This document shows, one piece after another, positions 11,184 to 23,060 of a stretch of 64,000 bases of DNA. The position numbers were made by a program, and so were the translations under genes. A model generated the notes under the pieces. The model searched no databases. It worked only from the letters and a program-made list of their open reading frames with translations, and had not been told where the DNA came from. Positions within the stretch are counted from its first letter, which is position 1. Each line of letters opens with the position of its first letter. The stretch is from Pyrus communis (taxonomy: Eukaryota; Streptophyta; Magnoliopsida; Rosales; Rosaceae): assembly GCF_963583255.1 (NCBI RefSeq), contig NC_084815.1:2046001-2110000 (forward strand), in the 5' to 3' direction.

Positions 11184-11370
11184 GTCCTTGTGGCGAATAT
11201 TCAGATAATTATGCAATGGATAGAATGGCATTCCCACATTCGGCCGGTCCCTTGCTCTCTAAGCAGTTACCATCTTCAATGTCATTAATAAAGTGCATTT
11301 TTGCTAGCCCTCAAGCCTTGGTGTACCATTACACATAATCAAGCAAAAAGGAAGTAGCCAAGGTAACGGT

Positions 11371-13004
11371 TGTTGGAAAATTTAATAATAATATTATTAT
11401 ATTAAATTTATTAATTGAATAGAAATTAGAAGTAGAGTTTTTTGGTAGAAAGATGTGTCTACTCAAATGAAGAGTTGCAACTTTTGACTTTTCATGAATA
11501 GTTACATGCTTTCTAAAGAGGTATCTCGCATTCTATAAATAGGGCAGCCCCTTATAATCACAAAATAATTTTTCCCATTAAATATTAGAAAGTCTCGTTA
11601 AGTTCATATGAGAGAGTTTTCAACACAATTGTGGTTCATGAAGCCTTGTGACTTTGAGTGCTACTATTACAAGGACGTGGTCGTTGTATCTTTGGCGACA
11701 TGCGCCGATCAACCATGAGCACCGTAGTGGGACGTAAACTTATCTTAAGGACAAAGTGTCCAACACTTGCTTCGACCTTATTTTCTAGGTTTTTTCGAAT
11801 CCATTATATCATGTTTATTTAACATTGGTTACTCATGTACATGCATTACTTTGATATTTAATTGCATCAATTATTTCTTGATTTTATATGTGATTTAATA
11901 TAGCAATTAGGATAAACTTTGATGAAACTGCAGAGCTCCAACCCATGTTCTATGATGAAACAGTGTTATCTGCAGCGTATTTAGGATAAACTTTGCTTTT
12001 AATGATTCCTATACTTGGAAATAACAAGTGGGGTATTACAGGATACTCTTAATGGGAAGTCACCTATCTTGAGTGATGAATGAGGCTGCTCCCGTGAGAA
12101 TTTTTTGAAGGGCTTAGTTCTCTAAAAGCACTCATGAGAAACCAAGAATTGTTCAGGGCCAAAATAAACACAATTGAGCAATCACGGGGTGTTTGGAAGG
12201 GTATTATATGATTACTATTGTCTTGGTTTACACAAACGACTGAGCAATTCAAGATATCATGTTCACTGATTAGCTAAGTAAATCCGATAGTAATTCACTA
12301 CGGAAGGTTCAAAGTCAAAAGCCACCTATTCCGATGCGATACTTTTTCTACTAAATTCTCTCTCTACTGTCTGCATTGTCATTTGCATGATATTGAGTCA
12401 ATTTCGATTCATGTGGGGAATTGTTGGAAAATTTAATAATAATATTATTATATTAAATTTATTAATTGAATGGAAATTAGAAGTAGAGCTTTTTGGTAGA
12501 AAGATGTGTCTACTCAAATGAAGAGTTGCAACTTTTGACTATTCATGAATAATCACATGCTTTCCAAAGATGTATCTCACATTCTATAAATAGGGAAGCC
12601 CACTATAATCACAAAATAATTTTTCGTTGTTTACATAATCATACATAGAGTGCATTAAATATTAGAGAGTCTCATAGAGTTCATATTAGAGAGTTTTCAA
12701 CACAATCGTGGTTCATGGAGCCTTGTGATTTGGAGTGCTACTATTACAAGGATATGGTCATTGTATCTTGGGAGACATGCGCCGATCAACCATGAGCACC
12801 GTAGTGAGGCGTAAACTTGTCTTAAGAACAAAGTGTCCAACACTTGCCTCGACCTTATTTTCTAGGTTTTTTTTAATCCATTATATCATGTTCATTTAAC
12901 ATTGGTTACTCATGCGCATGCATTACTTTGATATATAATTGCATCAATTATTTCTTGATTTTATATATGATTTAATATAGCAATTAGATCCTATTCTTCC
13001 AACA
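11371..13004 (+). mobile_element. Internally deleted copia-like LTR element (copy 1)
   Basis: Two direct repeats, 11371-11910 and 12422-13004, both begin TGTTGGAAAATTTAATAATA. The second ends TTCCAACA, the inverted partner of TGTTGG. Each has a TATAAATAGGG promoter-like box (near 11534 in the first). Only about 510 bp lies between them and no primer site is visible. LTR1 stops about 17 bp short of the full 3' end, so most of the internal domain was deleted. A purine tract (GTGGGGAAT) precedes LTR2. Imperfect 5-bp target repeats ACGGT/ATGGT flank the element. Confidence 0.75.
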
Positions 13005-13024
13005 ATGGTAACAACGACATTCTC

Positions 13025-13180
13025 AAGGTCTAGAGCGACCTAAAGTTAACCTTGATGGTGCTTTTTGCAAGTTGAGAGGGAAAGGCGGCGGTGGAGCTAT
13101 TGTAGAGTTCTCTGTTTAGGGGCTGCTAGTCCACTTCATATACGGAGGCTCTTGTCATGCGACTGTAGAAAAAGATGTTA
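13025..13180 (+). pseudogene. RNase H-like (RVT_3) fragment
   Basis: A frame reading RPKVNLDGAFCKLRGKGGGGA resembles the start of the plant LINE-type RNase H fold (catalytic Asp in the N-D-G-A motif). It continues after a TAG and a frame change with a block like SYTEALVMRL, matching the conserved A-E-A-L-A-x-R-x-G region of that family. Short, broken and non-functional. It directly flanks the LTR element. Confidence 0.5.
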
Positions 13181-13189
13181 CAACAAACT

Positions 13190-13345
13190 AATGTATTTCC
13201 AGTGCTAGAAATCTACAGAATAGTCAGGGCGGTCTAAGTGGAAGCCTAGACCTTTCTTAATTTTCAAATGTCTATAGATTTATCAAGGCAATGGCTAGTT
13301 GCCTAGCACCTAGGCGGTGCAAGGTGGGAATTTTTAGAATAGTGG
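13190..13345. repeat. CCTAGGCG-rich repeat, copy A
   Basis: Contains GCCTAGACC, GCCTAGCACCTAGGCGGTG and the terminal-type word TTTTTAGAATAGTGGTT. The same family occurs near 29095-29215, 31990-32155 and, most complete, 48078-48600. Probably a non-autonomous DNA transposon fragment. Confidence 0.5.
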
Positions 13346-13349
13346 TTGG

Positions 13350-15021
13350 TATTCAGTACCAGTTTTAATATTCTCATTACTCCAATTAGATTAAAGTTGA
13401 GGGACAATTTCTCCAATTGAGTTAAAGTTTAGGGATTATTGCTACAATTTTTCTCATTTTGTTTTCCAGATTTGCTCCTTGATTCAGCCTCATGTGTGTT
13501 GCACGTGACTCATTTTAGCAGAAGTTCTAACGGAATTGACGAAAAATATCATGGTTGCATGTTTTGAAGAGTTAAGGGATCAATGATTATGAATTTTTAG
13601 TTGAGGAACCATTATTCCAATTAGATTACAGTTGAGGGACTATTGATACAATTTCCTCAAAATATAATGCGAGAGAGTAAAAAGAATAGCCCACAAGTCC
13701 TAAAGGCTATTTGGGGTTATAGTGGCATGGTCCACCATACTTAAAAAAAATAAAAAAATACTTTTCTTTTTCAAAGCATAGTAAACGGTACCATTTAATG
13801 AAATTTCAAATGATAAATGTACCCACCCCACTCCCCACCATATTTTACAAAATTACAATCTTTGTCCCTAAATTATTCTCTTTGGCTTATTATATCACAT
13901 TCAATATCATATCATTTTTAGTCATTTAACATATTCACAACAATTTTATATAAAAGTTTACCAAACATTGAGATAATTTTTTTTTAAATCACATCAATAC
14001 CAAACTTAAAAAAAAAAAAATAGAAACAAAGGATCATGCATGACAACTACAAACTCATATTGCGACTTGGTTATCGCATGCGCCTCTTACAAAGTTGGAA
14101 AACTGAAATATTTATAAAGTCTTTGTCTTTAATAGAAAAAAAAAAAAGAAAAAAAAAACCAGAATTCTTTACGTTAAAAGAACAAAATAAAAGAAGTAAA
14201 AATCATAATGCAGCTGGAACTCTACGCACTAAACTAGAAGTCTTCGTCTTTGTCTTCAACTCGAAGTCTTTGTCTTAGAAGAAAGAGGTTACCATCCTTG
14301 CAAAGTCATACACGCCAATCAACTTGCAACCTGATGAATAAGAGGGGATAACAAATGCTTTTATCACTAGGTACTTAAAAAAAAGGCCTATTGATTAGGT
14401 AGGCAGCTTACAAATTCAATCGCAATTCAGGAGGGAAAACACATCCGTGGAACATTGGACATATCTAAAAATGCCACAAAATAATTTAGTTAAAAGAAAA
14501 GTAAAATAAAACGCATTGTGAGTTATTGATTTAACAACCCGAAAATAAAAGAAAAAACAAAAGAACAAAGAAAAACTTACTGTGAAATCTTGAATATGAA
14601 ATATTAGTGGCAGATTTAGGAAATTTTTTTTGGTTATGAGGTGAGTCTTTAGCCTTAAGCAAAGGTTTTTTGGTTTGTAGAATACTCTTTTTCAAAGCCC
14701 AGGCACAAAAGTTTCGAATCATATAATTACCACCACATCAACATACATAAAAGGACAAATCTAAACCTAAAGCAAAAGATGACTCAGTCATTTCCTTTTT
14801 CTTATTATTGAAAGTTGTTCCTAATCAATGAATAAAAATAAAAAGCTAAAGTTAAAACTAAATGAAAAGCATTCCCTTTTTAATTAAAATATGCTCTTTG
14901 AAAATGAAACAAATAAAGCTAAAGCTAAAGTTAAAGTCAAAAAAAAAAATATTCAAGAAAAAGCTAAAGTTTTTATTTTTTATTTCACGTGCATCTACAC
15001 TCCGTTTTTCTTTTCACAAAA
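13350..15021. repeat. Tail module T1 of the duplication
   Basis: A non-coding module that recurs as T2 (about 25605-29090) and T3 (about 29090-32030). Landmarks in order are GCATGTTTTGAAGAGTTAAG, a stretch of A/T tracts, GGATCATGCATGACAA, a GAAGTC-TTCGTC microrepeat, and a conserved block near 14300-14720 with frames on the minus strand that I do not recognise. T1 holds about one and a half units of the TTCGTC microrepeat and the empty Cassandra target GCATG at 14038-14042. Confidence 0.65.
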
Positions 15022-16376
15022 ATTATACTTTTCAACAAGGCTCTCCACAGTCCATATTTCCAAGTAAACGTGAGTAAATGACCTAAGAGTACAAACTTAA
15101 ACTCAACATCCATTCTTTGTGGTTACATTGTGAGCAGGTATTTGTGTTCTGTGTTTTTGTTTCTTGTTTACGTGTTAATATTTACCAGCCGCATCCAAGT
15201 GTGCATATTGTGAAATGTTAGTGGCTCATTACTCGACGATTTTGTTTCGTAAAAGAACCCTTATGCTTCGCCATGTGTTTTATCATGTAACTGCTAGCTA
15301 TGAGAAGTAACCCTAGTGAATTATTCTTTTGAACTTGTTGAAATATAGAAGGGTCTCTTTAATAATCACCAGCACTTGGTTTCTCTAATCTCTAGTTCTA
15401 AGTGGAGCCAATTTCTGGGGCTAATTAGTTTTGTGGTATATGGTATAGAAAGAAATTATTGATTTCAGAATTCAGTTGACTCTTACCAAGAAGATTTAAA
15501 GGTCATAGTCAAGCTATCCTTCATGCCTTTATGCTCTAGTATGTGCAGAGATTTTATGTTTTATTTGTTACATAAACGTACAGAAGGTTCCGGTTTGATT
15601 AATGGATTATTTTCTTTGCTAATGTGAATCCGTGATACGCTTAGGTAAGCAGTTAGGTATTTATTTTTTCATACGAATGAGATGTAATGTGACTTAAAAT
15701 TTTCATTTTACATAGGCCACTATTTCTGGATTCATCATTCACATTGAATTCCTTATCTCCTAATTAACCTTTTAGTTATGTGAGCACTCATTTCTGCTTT
15801 CTGGAGCGAATAAACCTTTAATTTCCTTTGCAATTGTGTGTTTCTATAATGTGTATATAATTGGCTCTTCTAGGTTGTACCCAATCAAGCTTGGTACTGG
15901 GTAGTTATGTATTCGCATGTCATTCATGAAGGTTTCATCATGTGCATATTTCTTCCTTTCATAATATTTTTATCGAACGTTTGTTATTGCCCAAGTACTA
16001 CATCTTTGTTGATTTTTTTTACTTTTTCGAAGGATAAATGTGAAATGCTCTGTGGCTGATTACTTGGTGCTTTTCTTTTGTAAAAGTAGCCCTTATCTTT
16101 AACCATGTGAGACATCATGTAAGTTTGTAACTGCTTTGCTAGGAGGGAAGCATTACGGAGCGACAACGTGTTGCAATTGTGTGGATACAAAATATGCCAT
16201 TATTCTCTTTAGGATATAGAATGTCATATCTATGTGCTGTATGGTTTTGCATAGAAGAATTACGGAACGACAACGTGTTGCAATTGTGTGGATACAATTT
16301 TGTATTTGGTTTGTGTATTTAAAACTTAGTCCACTTGCTGAATATTTTCTCTTTCTTTTGAGCTTCAATGTACCAA
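15022..16376. other. Non-coding 5' part of duplication copy 2
   Basis: Counterpart of 3177-4522, with few differences. No gene recognised. Confidence 0.6.
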
Positions 16377-17355
16377 GGGGGCGTTTGTTTGCCCTCACTA
16401 AGTTAGACTGGACTGGACTGGACTAGCTATTAGTCCAATACTGTGTTTGTTCCATGCTGGGACTAACATTAATGAGACTAAAGGGGACTAGCATGGACAA
16501 AACCCTTCATTAAGAGGTCTTAGCGAGACCCCCCAATAACCATGGGACTAGCTAAGACTATCCTCTCTTTCTCGTCCTCGTCATGCTCAACGACCACTCC
16601 CGACAGACTCCTCGTCATCTCCGGTCACCTAGATCAATCATTAACTTTCCGACTCTCTTTCAGATCCATTTCACAACCAACTTTCATATAAAATATACCA
16701 AATTGAAGCTGGGAGTGACAAGATTATGATTTTACCTGAATCGAGGCCAAAATGTGGTCGAATGTGGCCAGAAAATGGCCTGGAAGTCTCGGCCTGTTTG
16801 GGCTTCTTCAAATCCATGACAGATTCGAGCATTCAAAGCTAAGATCTCGGTCTAGGGATGGTGATGAATTTTTTGGCGGTGCTAACTTCATCCAATTTAA
16901 CGAGGGTTGGCCGGAAAACACATCGGGAAACCTGCAACTCGTCGGGAAAATTGGAGCCGTGAGGTTCCATTCGAACAACGCATAGCTAGAGAGGGAGGGA
17001 GGACAGAGAAATAGAGACTGGAATCAATAAGGAGTTTGACCAGGAATGAGAAAGAGACATGAATTGAGAGGTCTAAGAGGAAAAAAAGAGGGAGAGGGTG
17101 GGACGATGAGAGAAGAGGAAAAGAGTGGGACGGAAATGATAGGAAAAGATGAAGAAAAAGATAAGATCATAATAAAATATTAATAATTTATATATTAAAT
17201 AATATAATATTAGAATTTGTTATTATCCAGCTTCTTAGTCCAATACTGCACCAAGCGCTTCACTAAGTTAGTCCAATTTAGTCTAGTCTAAGCCAGTCCA
17301 GCTTAGTCCTTGAAGCTAATCCAGTCCGAGATAGTCCGGCGCAACAAACGCCCCC
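16377..17355. mobile_element. Non-autonomous Harbinger-like element, 979 bp
   Basis: The ends are GGGGGCGTTTGTT and AACAAACGCCCCC. A 3-bp duplication CAA flanks them (16374-16376, 17356-17358), and the undisturbed site TACCAAGTG is seen in copy 1 at 4521-4528, so the boundaries are exact. Subterminal regions are packed with TAGTCC/GGACTA words (for example ACTGGACTGGACTGGACTAG after the left end). No transposase is present. A 77-codon frame at 16752-16985 has no recognised domain. The 3-bp target and G-rich ends favour the PIF/Harbinger superfamily, though CAA is not the canonical TWA. Confidence 0.8.
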
Positions 17356-17889
17356 CAAGTGTGTTAGATTGTTGGGGAATTCCGCCAAAAGGCTTTTTAG
17401 ATACATGTGCTTTCTTATTTTGGAGGTTCGTGCATATTTCTCAACATTTTCATAGGTGAATTGTTTTAAGTATATGTTCTTTTCATTTTTATAGTATTCT
17501 GTTTCATTGCTGACTTTGGTATGCATATATGTTAAACGTCCTTAGTCTGACTCTTACGAACAAATACATGGTTATTACCTTTCAAATTGAATTTTACAGA
17601 GATTATATATGAGAAGAAGTGCGGATAATATATTGTGCAATATACATGTATCTTACAATATTTTGGATTGTTGTTTTTGACGTAGTTTTGAACCGATGAA
17701 TATTTATTCAAAAAACTGATGCTCTACTTTGTTTTACCATTTAATCATACCTTGAAATTGAATCTTGCGTGTTTTGATGCTCCACTCATTCATGTGTCTT
17801 TTTTTTTTGCATGTGAAGACATAGATGAATATGAGAATCACTTCTTTGTTCTTTTGAACATTGGGATTATAATGACACAAATATTTACT

Positions 17890-18135
17890 ATGAATGCACA
17901 ATTGTTGAGGTATGGACAACAATAGAGGAGACAAAGGGAAAGAAATAGTTTAGAGCAGAGGACATTTGTTAGACTTTATGTTAGGAGAGAGGAGATAAAT
18001 TGTATCACACGATTAAGTGATACTAATTGTTTGTGGGAACTGCGAATGGATAGGAATGCATTTGCAGTTTTATGTGATTTACTAAAGTATGTAAACATGT
18101 ATGAAAGCCTACTTCCGGAAAATAGAGACTCATAA
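17890..18135 (+). pseudogene. Harbinger/HARBI1-like transposase N-terminal fragment (copy 2)
   Basis: Counterpart of 5049-5294, with the same start, the same in-frame TAG after 11 codons and the same terminal TAA. The conserved WELRMDRNAFAVLCDL block is retained. No nuclease domain follows. Confidence 0.45.
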
Positions 18136-18150
18136 TTTTTACACTAATGA

Positions 18151-18381
18151 ATGTTGCCTTTTCACATCATTGATCAGATAAGCTTCAACCATGTTGAAGC
18201 TAATCATGGTATTGTTATCAAAGATGACAGAATGGTTGGACTAAATGAAGCCTATTCTGCCCAAACCAGCTACGAGGTTGAACACATGGTCAACATTCTT
18301 AGTAACCTTCAATCAATTATCCATGACCCTGAGGTCACCAAGATGGAATTCATGGCATACATATCTTCAAACATGTGCTAG
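18151..18381 (+). CDS. Small conserved hypothetical ORF (copy 2)
   Basis: A 76-codon counterpart of 5310-5531, starting MLPFHIIDQISFNHVEANHG. The extra codons relative to copy 1 (YEVEHMV region) keep the frame. Function unknown; probably part of the degenerate Harbinger-like gene. Confidence 0.3.
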   Translation: MLPFHIIDQISFNHVEANHGIVIKDDRMVGLNEAYSAQTSYEVEHMVNILSNLQSIIHDPEVTKMEFMAYISSNMC

Positions 18382-18706
18382 TGTAAAAAATATATCATAG
18401 ATAAGCATATATGTGTTCAAACTTCAAATATGAAAAAGTTAAAAAAAAATTAAAAAAAAAAAAAACTATCACGTCCCGTCCCACGTGTAAACATTGTACC
18501 AAACAACAGACAGAATATGGGTAAATTAGTCATTTAATCTTTTGGTTCCGTTCCATTCTGCGCTTACCAAACACATAATGGAACAACCGTCTCGTTTCAT
18601 CCTGCGTATACCAAACATAACACGGAATCTCTGTTATGTCCTGTCTGTGTACCGAACGGTAGCTTAGTGCAAGTATGTATTGACTTGGACTTTTCATTTC
18701 TTCCCA

Positions 18707-18712
18707 TATAAA
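18707..18712 (+). promoter_or_regulatory. TATA box of Hsp70 copy 2
   Basis: TATAAA 119 bp before the ATG at 18831, in the same context as copy 1. The proximal promoter and leader of the two genes are nearly identical, so they are likely expressed alike if expressed at all. Confidence 0.55.
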
Positions 18713-18830
18713 TCTTCTTCCACATCTATTTCCTGCAATCATGTTTATCATTTTACATTCTTCTTGAACCTCTCTGATCCTTCAAAAAATAAAAAATAAA
18801 AAAGTATTCTTCAAGCTCCGGAGCTGAGAA

Positions 18831-21800
18831 ATGGCAGAAGGCCATGCCATCGGGATTGATCTGGGGACAACATATTCTTGTGTAGCAGTGTGGCAGGACG
18901 ATCATGCAGAAATCATAGCGAACGACCACGGTAACAGGACGACTCGATCATATGTTACATTCACTGAAAGTAAGAGGTTGGTAGGTGATGAAGCTTTTAA
19001 CCAAGTCGGGAGATTCCCCGCCAACTCAATCTTTGGTAGGTTTAAAATGACCATTTCTTTACCGTTTCCTTGTTAATTTCTTTCTGTACATATACTACTA
19101 TACTGCCTACGTTTTCTATTAGTTAGCTTTTAGGAAGTTGAAAACTTTTACTGGTCTCAATCTTTATTGATATCCTGCTCAAGTACCCGACTTGGCAATA
19201 TTTAGTTCATATACATTTAGTTCAATTTTTATTGGTATCCTGTAGAGTACCAGTTTGGTACTGCTTAAATTAAAAAATAAAAATAAACCTTCAAAATCAG
19301 CCCTTTTTTTTTCACAATTTTGGTTGGAAAAAAAAAAAAAAAAACTAAAAAGCCAAAGCAGCAAAATCCAGCTTTGGAAAGCCAACCCTTATCACAATAC
19401 ACGGATGAACAGTGCCATCAAATAAAATTTTCCTTACCCTCTCTTTCTCCTTCATCCCGGTTCTTGACTCCACCCCCGTTTCTCCAGTCTGAGCGATTGC
19501 TCTCCGACACCGTGCTACCCAGATTCACCACCCCATCTCTCCCCCAATCCCCACCAAATACACCCATCGCCACCTCGCCGACCACGGATCCCAACCCACT
19601 CCCTGCTAGATGATAACCCAGATCCCACCCAACCATCCACCACCCCACCTCCCAAACCATGCAACGCCCTGAAAATCGAAATGCCGAAAATAGAAATGGG
19701 AGTGAGGCACAGGTTCCAGATCGCAGGAAATGAAAACGGGAGTGACAAAGAAGCAAGGAAAAAAGGTATATGAAGAAAAAGCCATAAACATTTTGTCAGA
19801 AAGAAATAGAAAGAAAAGCTTTTGACGAAAAATAGAAAGAAATAGAAAGAAAAGCCAGATCGCTGGAGGGGTCATTGACGAAAAATGGAAGAAAAGCCAT
19901 AAATATTTTGTCAGAAAGAAACAGAAAAAAAAGAAGAATGAAAAATCTAGAAGAAAAGAGAAACCAAGAAGAGGGAAAAAAAAAAAAGGGAAACAATCAA
20001 GAACTTTCTGGCACAAACAACAAGACAGGAAGAAAAGCCCATAAGTTTTGTGTTTTGTGTTTTTTTTTTTTTTTGTTATTTTACACAATTACAATTGTTT
20101 TACATAAATATTTATCAAATATTATAATACTATTTTTTTACTTCAATCACTTTTATAATTATAGTTATCGAATACTTTACTGTTTTATTTCATAACTGTT
20201 TATTGTTACAGTACAGCATAATCATTTTTTTTTTTAAAGTACAACAATAACTATTATTTGGAATAATTCACTTTCTAAAATAGGTCCAATTAATGATTAT
20301 TATCTTTTTATTAAGTTTGTGATAAAATTGAAAATTTCAAAGAATTATATATCCTAAATCATAAGAATTAGCCCTTCAAAAACCATGTTGCATCAGTCTT
20401 TTTACTTATTTAATTACCTATATTGTAGAGTTTTTTCCTCGATAATCTACTATATTATAGATAAATGGTTTTTAGCTACCTATGTTATTGATATCTTTTG
20501 ATTGTAAATTGTAATCTATCTCTTCAGAATTAGTTGTATTCAATTCCTTTTTTAAATATGTTTCGCTTAGAAAATTTTGTAGTGTTCTTAAGATATAAAT
20601 ATGTTACAATTGGATTCAGTTTAAAAAATAACTAGAATTTTTGGAAGAGGATCTAACAGTCGCGTTATAAGGAAAAGAATCCTCGTCGGATCTTTTTTTT
20701 GAGGATTCCGTGATCGTAATTGTTCATCATATTTCATACGATTAGTTTTCGTTAGGTACTATTTAATTTTAAATTTTAAATTTTAAAATAATTTCTAACT
20801 TCACGATATACGATTAATAATCACAATTACTGGATCTCTATAATTCCCAGAAAAAGGATCCGCAAGGATGCTTTTCCCCGTTATTATATAGACGGGTAAA
20901 AATAAGTTAAAAAAATAAATCACTTTAAGAAATAATTAATTTAAAATAACTCTTGACAGATGCAAAGCGGCTTATTGGTAGGAAGTTCAGCGAGGACACT
21001 GTTCAAAAAGATAGGAAGCTTTGGCCATTCAGGGTCATAGAAGGTCCTGCTGACAAGCCAATGATTGCGGTTACCCACAGGGGTGAAGAAAAAAAATTTT
21101 CTGCTGAAGATATCTCATCCATGGTTCTAGCAAAGATGCGGGAGATAGCCGAGTCCTACCTCTGCTCAAAGATAAGTGAAAAAAATGCAGTTATCACCGT
21201 TCCCTCTTACTTCAACGATTCGCAGCGTCAGGCTACAATAGAGGCTGGTAAATTGGCCGGCTTAAAGGTGTTGCGCATTCTCAATGAACCAACTGCTGCA
21301 GCCATCGCTTATGGCATTGACAAGAAAGCCGGTAGGTTTAATAAGAGAAATGTGATTATATTTGATTGGGGCGGCGGTACTTTAGACGTGTCACTGCTTA
21401 CCATAGGTCATGGCGCCTTTGACGTGAAGTCCACTGCTGGAGACACTCACCTTGGAGGTGAAGACTTGGATAACAGAATGGTGAATTACTGTGTCGAGGA
21501 ATTCAAGAGAAAGCAAAACGTGGACATTTGTGGAGACGCCAAAGCTCTTCGGAAGGCCAAAACTGCCTGTGAGAAGGCAAAGAAGGCACTTTCGTTTTCC
21601 TTTGACACTGATATTGAAATCGATTCTTGGTATAAGGGTGAAGATTTTCACACAAACTTTACCCGTGACCTATTTGAAGAAATGAACATGGATATCTTCA
21701 ACAAGTGCATGGAGACTGTGAAAAAGTGTTTGGAAGATGCCAAAATGGATATAACCAATGTTGATGACGTCGTTCTTGTTGGTGGATCTTCTAGAATTCC

Positions 21801-22296
21801 CAAGGTGCAAGAGATATTACAGGAGATTTTCAAGGGAAAGGAGCTTTGCAAGAGCATGAATCCGGATGAGGCCGTGGCTTATGGAGCTGCCGTTCAAGCT
21901 GCAGTCTTGAGTGGAAATATAGCTGGGAAGCTTCGAGACTTCACACTCTCCGATGTCATTCCTATGTCACTTGGAATTGAAGTGGATGAAGAAGAACACA
22001 TGAGTGTTGTGATTACAAGAAACAACAAAATTCCCATTAAGAAGAACAAAAGTTTTACAACTCTTTATGACAACCAAACTGTCATCTGCTTCCGAGTGTT
22101 TGAGGGTGAGAGTGAATTCACCAAAGATAATAATTATTTGGGTGGATTTACCATCCATGACATTCCTCCAGCTTGTAAGGGAGCTGTTAAAGCAGATGTT
22201 TGTTTTTCTATTGATGCAAATGGTGTCCTGACTGTTTCCGCTGAGATCTTGTCCACCGGCCAAAAAAAAGCGATCACAATCCACAGTGACAGGTAA
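18831..22296 (+). CDS. Lidless Hsp70-like protein, copy 2 (two exons)
   Basis: Exons 18831-19035 and 20960-22296, 513 aa, same phase-1 intron as copy 1. Exon 1 is identical to copy 1 by eye. The Hsp70 ATPase motifs are intact (IDLGTTYS, Lys of [31 protein letters not shown] with the unusual Trp, [14 protein letters not shown]). The protein ends at the same SDR inside the beta substrate-binding domain, so the truncation predates the duplication. I count 16 amino-acid differences from copy 1. Eleven fall in about residues 397-451 (start of the substrate-binding domain, for example [19 protein letters not shown] against [19 protein letters not shown]). Possibly a functional lidless chaperone, possibly a pseudogene still open by recency. 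Confidence 0.85.
19036..20959 (+). other. Intron of Hsp70 copy 2
   Basis: A 1,924-bp intron matching that of copy 1 in its C-rich island and purine-rich repeats, with small indels. No independent gene seen. Confidence 0.7.
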
Positions 22297-23060
22297 ACTC
22301 TTGGGGATTAAATGGGTGATGTAAGTAAATAATATATAAAACGATATATGCAATGCAAAATAACATTTTTGGGGATTATAACATGGTTTTACTAAAATTC
22401 TTTCATCAACTGTTTTACTCGTGCCAGGTGAGCTCAAGTGTTCGCCAACAGATTGTGTTGTTTTGAGGAGGGGGGCAATGGTTGGGCACTATCCCTTTTG
22501 CTGGCCGTTCGGCCGTGCGTGCATTGTTCTGTCATGCGGTTTTTTATCCTAGAAAATATTTGTGTGGGTTTATTCTTGTTTGTTGTACCTTGCTTGATTA
22601 CTATATACAGTGATGAAATAAATTATACATGTTTCTGTGCTCTATCATATTAGATGATATACAACAGGCATTTTGAGATGATTTTCTTTATTGTACACAA
22701 ACAGAAGATCGATAACTTCTGCTCCGAGTAGATGAAAACCTAAAAACTGAAGAGAAACTAATGTGGCATGCATTAAAAGCATATGGATATGAATTAGGAT
22801 TTGAAAATAAGAGTACGCATAACCAACAGAGAATAAACGAACTATATGAAAAAAAGTTGCGGTTCCACCATAAAACCAATTGGTAATATGGAGAGTAGTT
22901 CTTAAAATTATTAATTGAATATAATTTTATTGACCGACTTATTTTTCTACATTAGGTCATTTATATGAAGTATCAGATAATAATAAACGTAATTTAAAAG
23001 TATTATATATTCTTAGTTACTAGCTTAAACTTCAAAGAGAGCATCAGTTTAAGATGTCCT
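22297..23060. other. 3' flank of Hsp70 copy 2
   Basis: Counterpart of 9503-10266. It probably contains 3' UTR; no gene recognised. Confidence 0.5.

Larger units (their letters stand above)
3177..15021 (+). repeat. Large tandem segmental duplication, copy 1
   Basis: The sequence from about 3177 (ATACTTTTCAAC...) reappears in the same order and orientation from about 15022. Both copies contain the Harbinger-like fragment, the Hsp70 gene with its ~1.9-kb intron, the TRIM with nested MITE, and the copia-like LTR pair. Exon 1 of the two Hsp70 genes is identical by eye, so the duplication is fairly recent. Copy 1 retains the empty sites of two insertions found only in copy 2 (4523-4525 and 14038-14042). 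The left breakpoint abuts the SINE A-tail. Confidence 0.9.

Noticed and set aside
11099..11338. Open frame of 79 codons, repeated at 23839-24078
   Set aside because: It starts inside TRIM LTR2 and runs into flanking DNA. It is conserved only because the whole region is duplicated.
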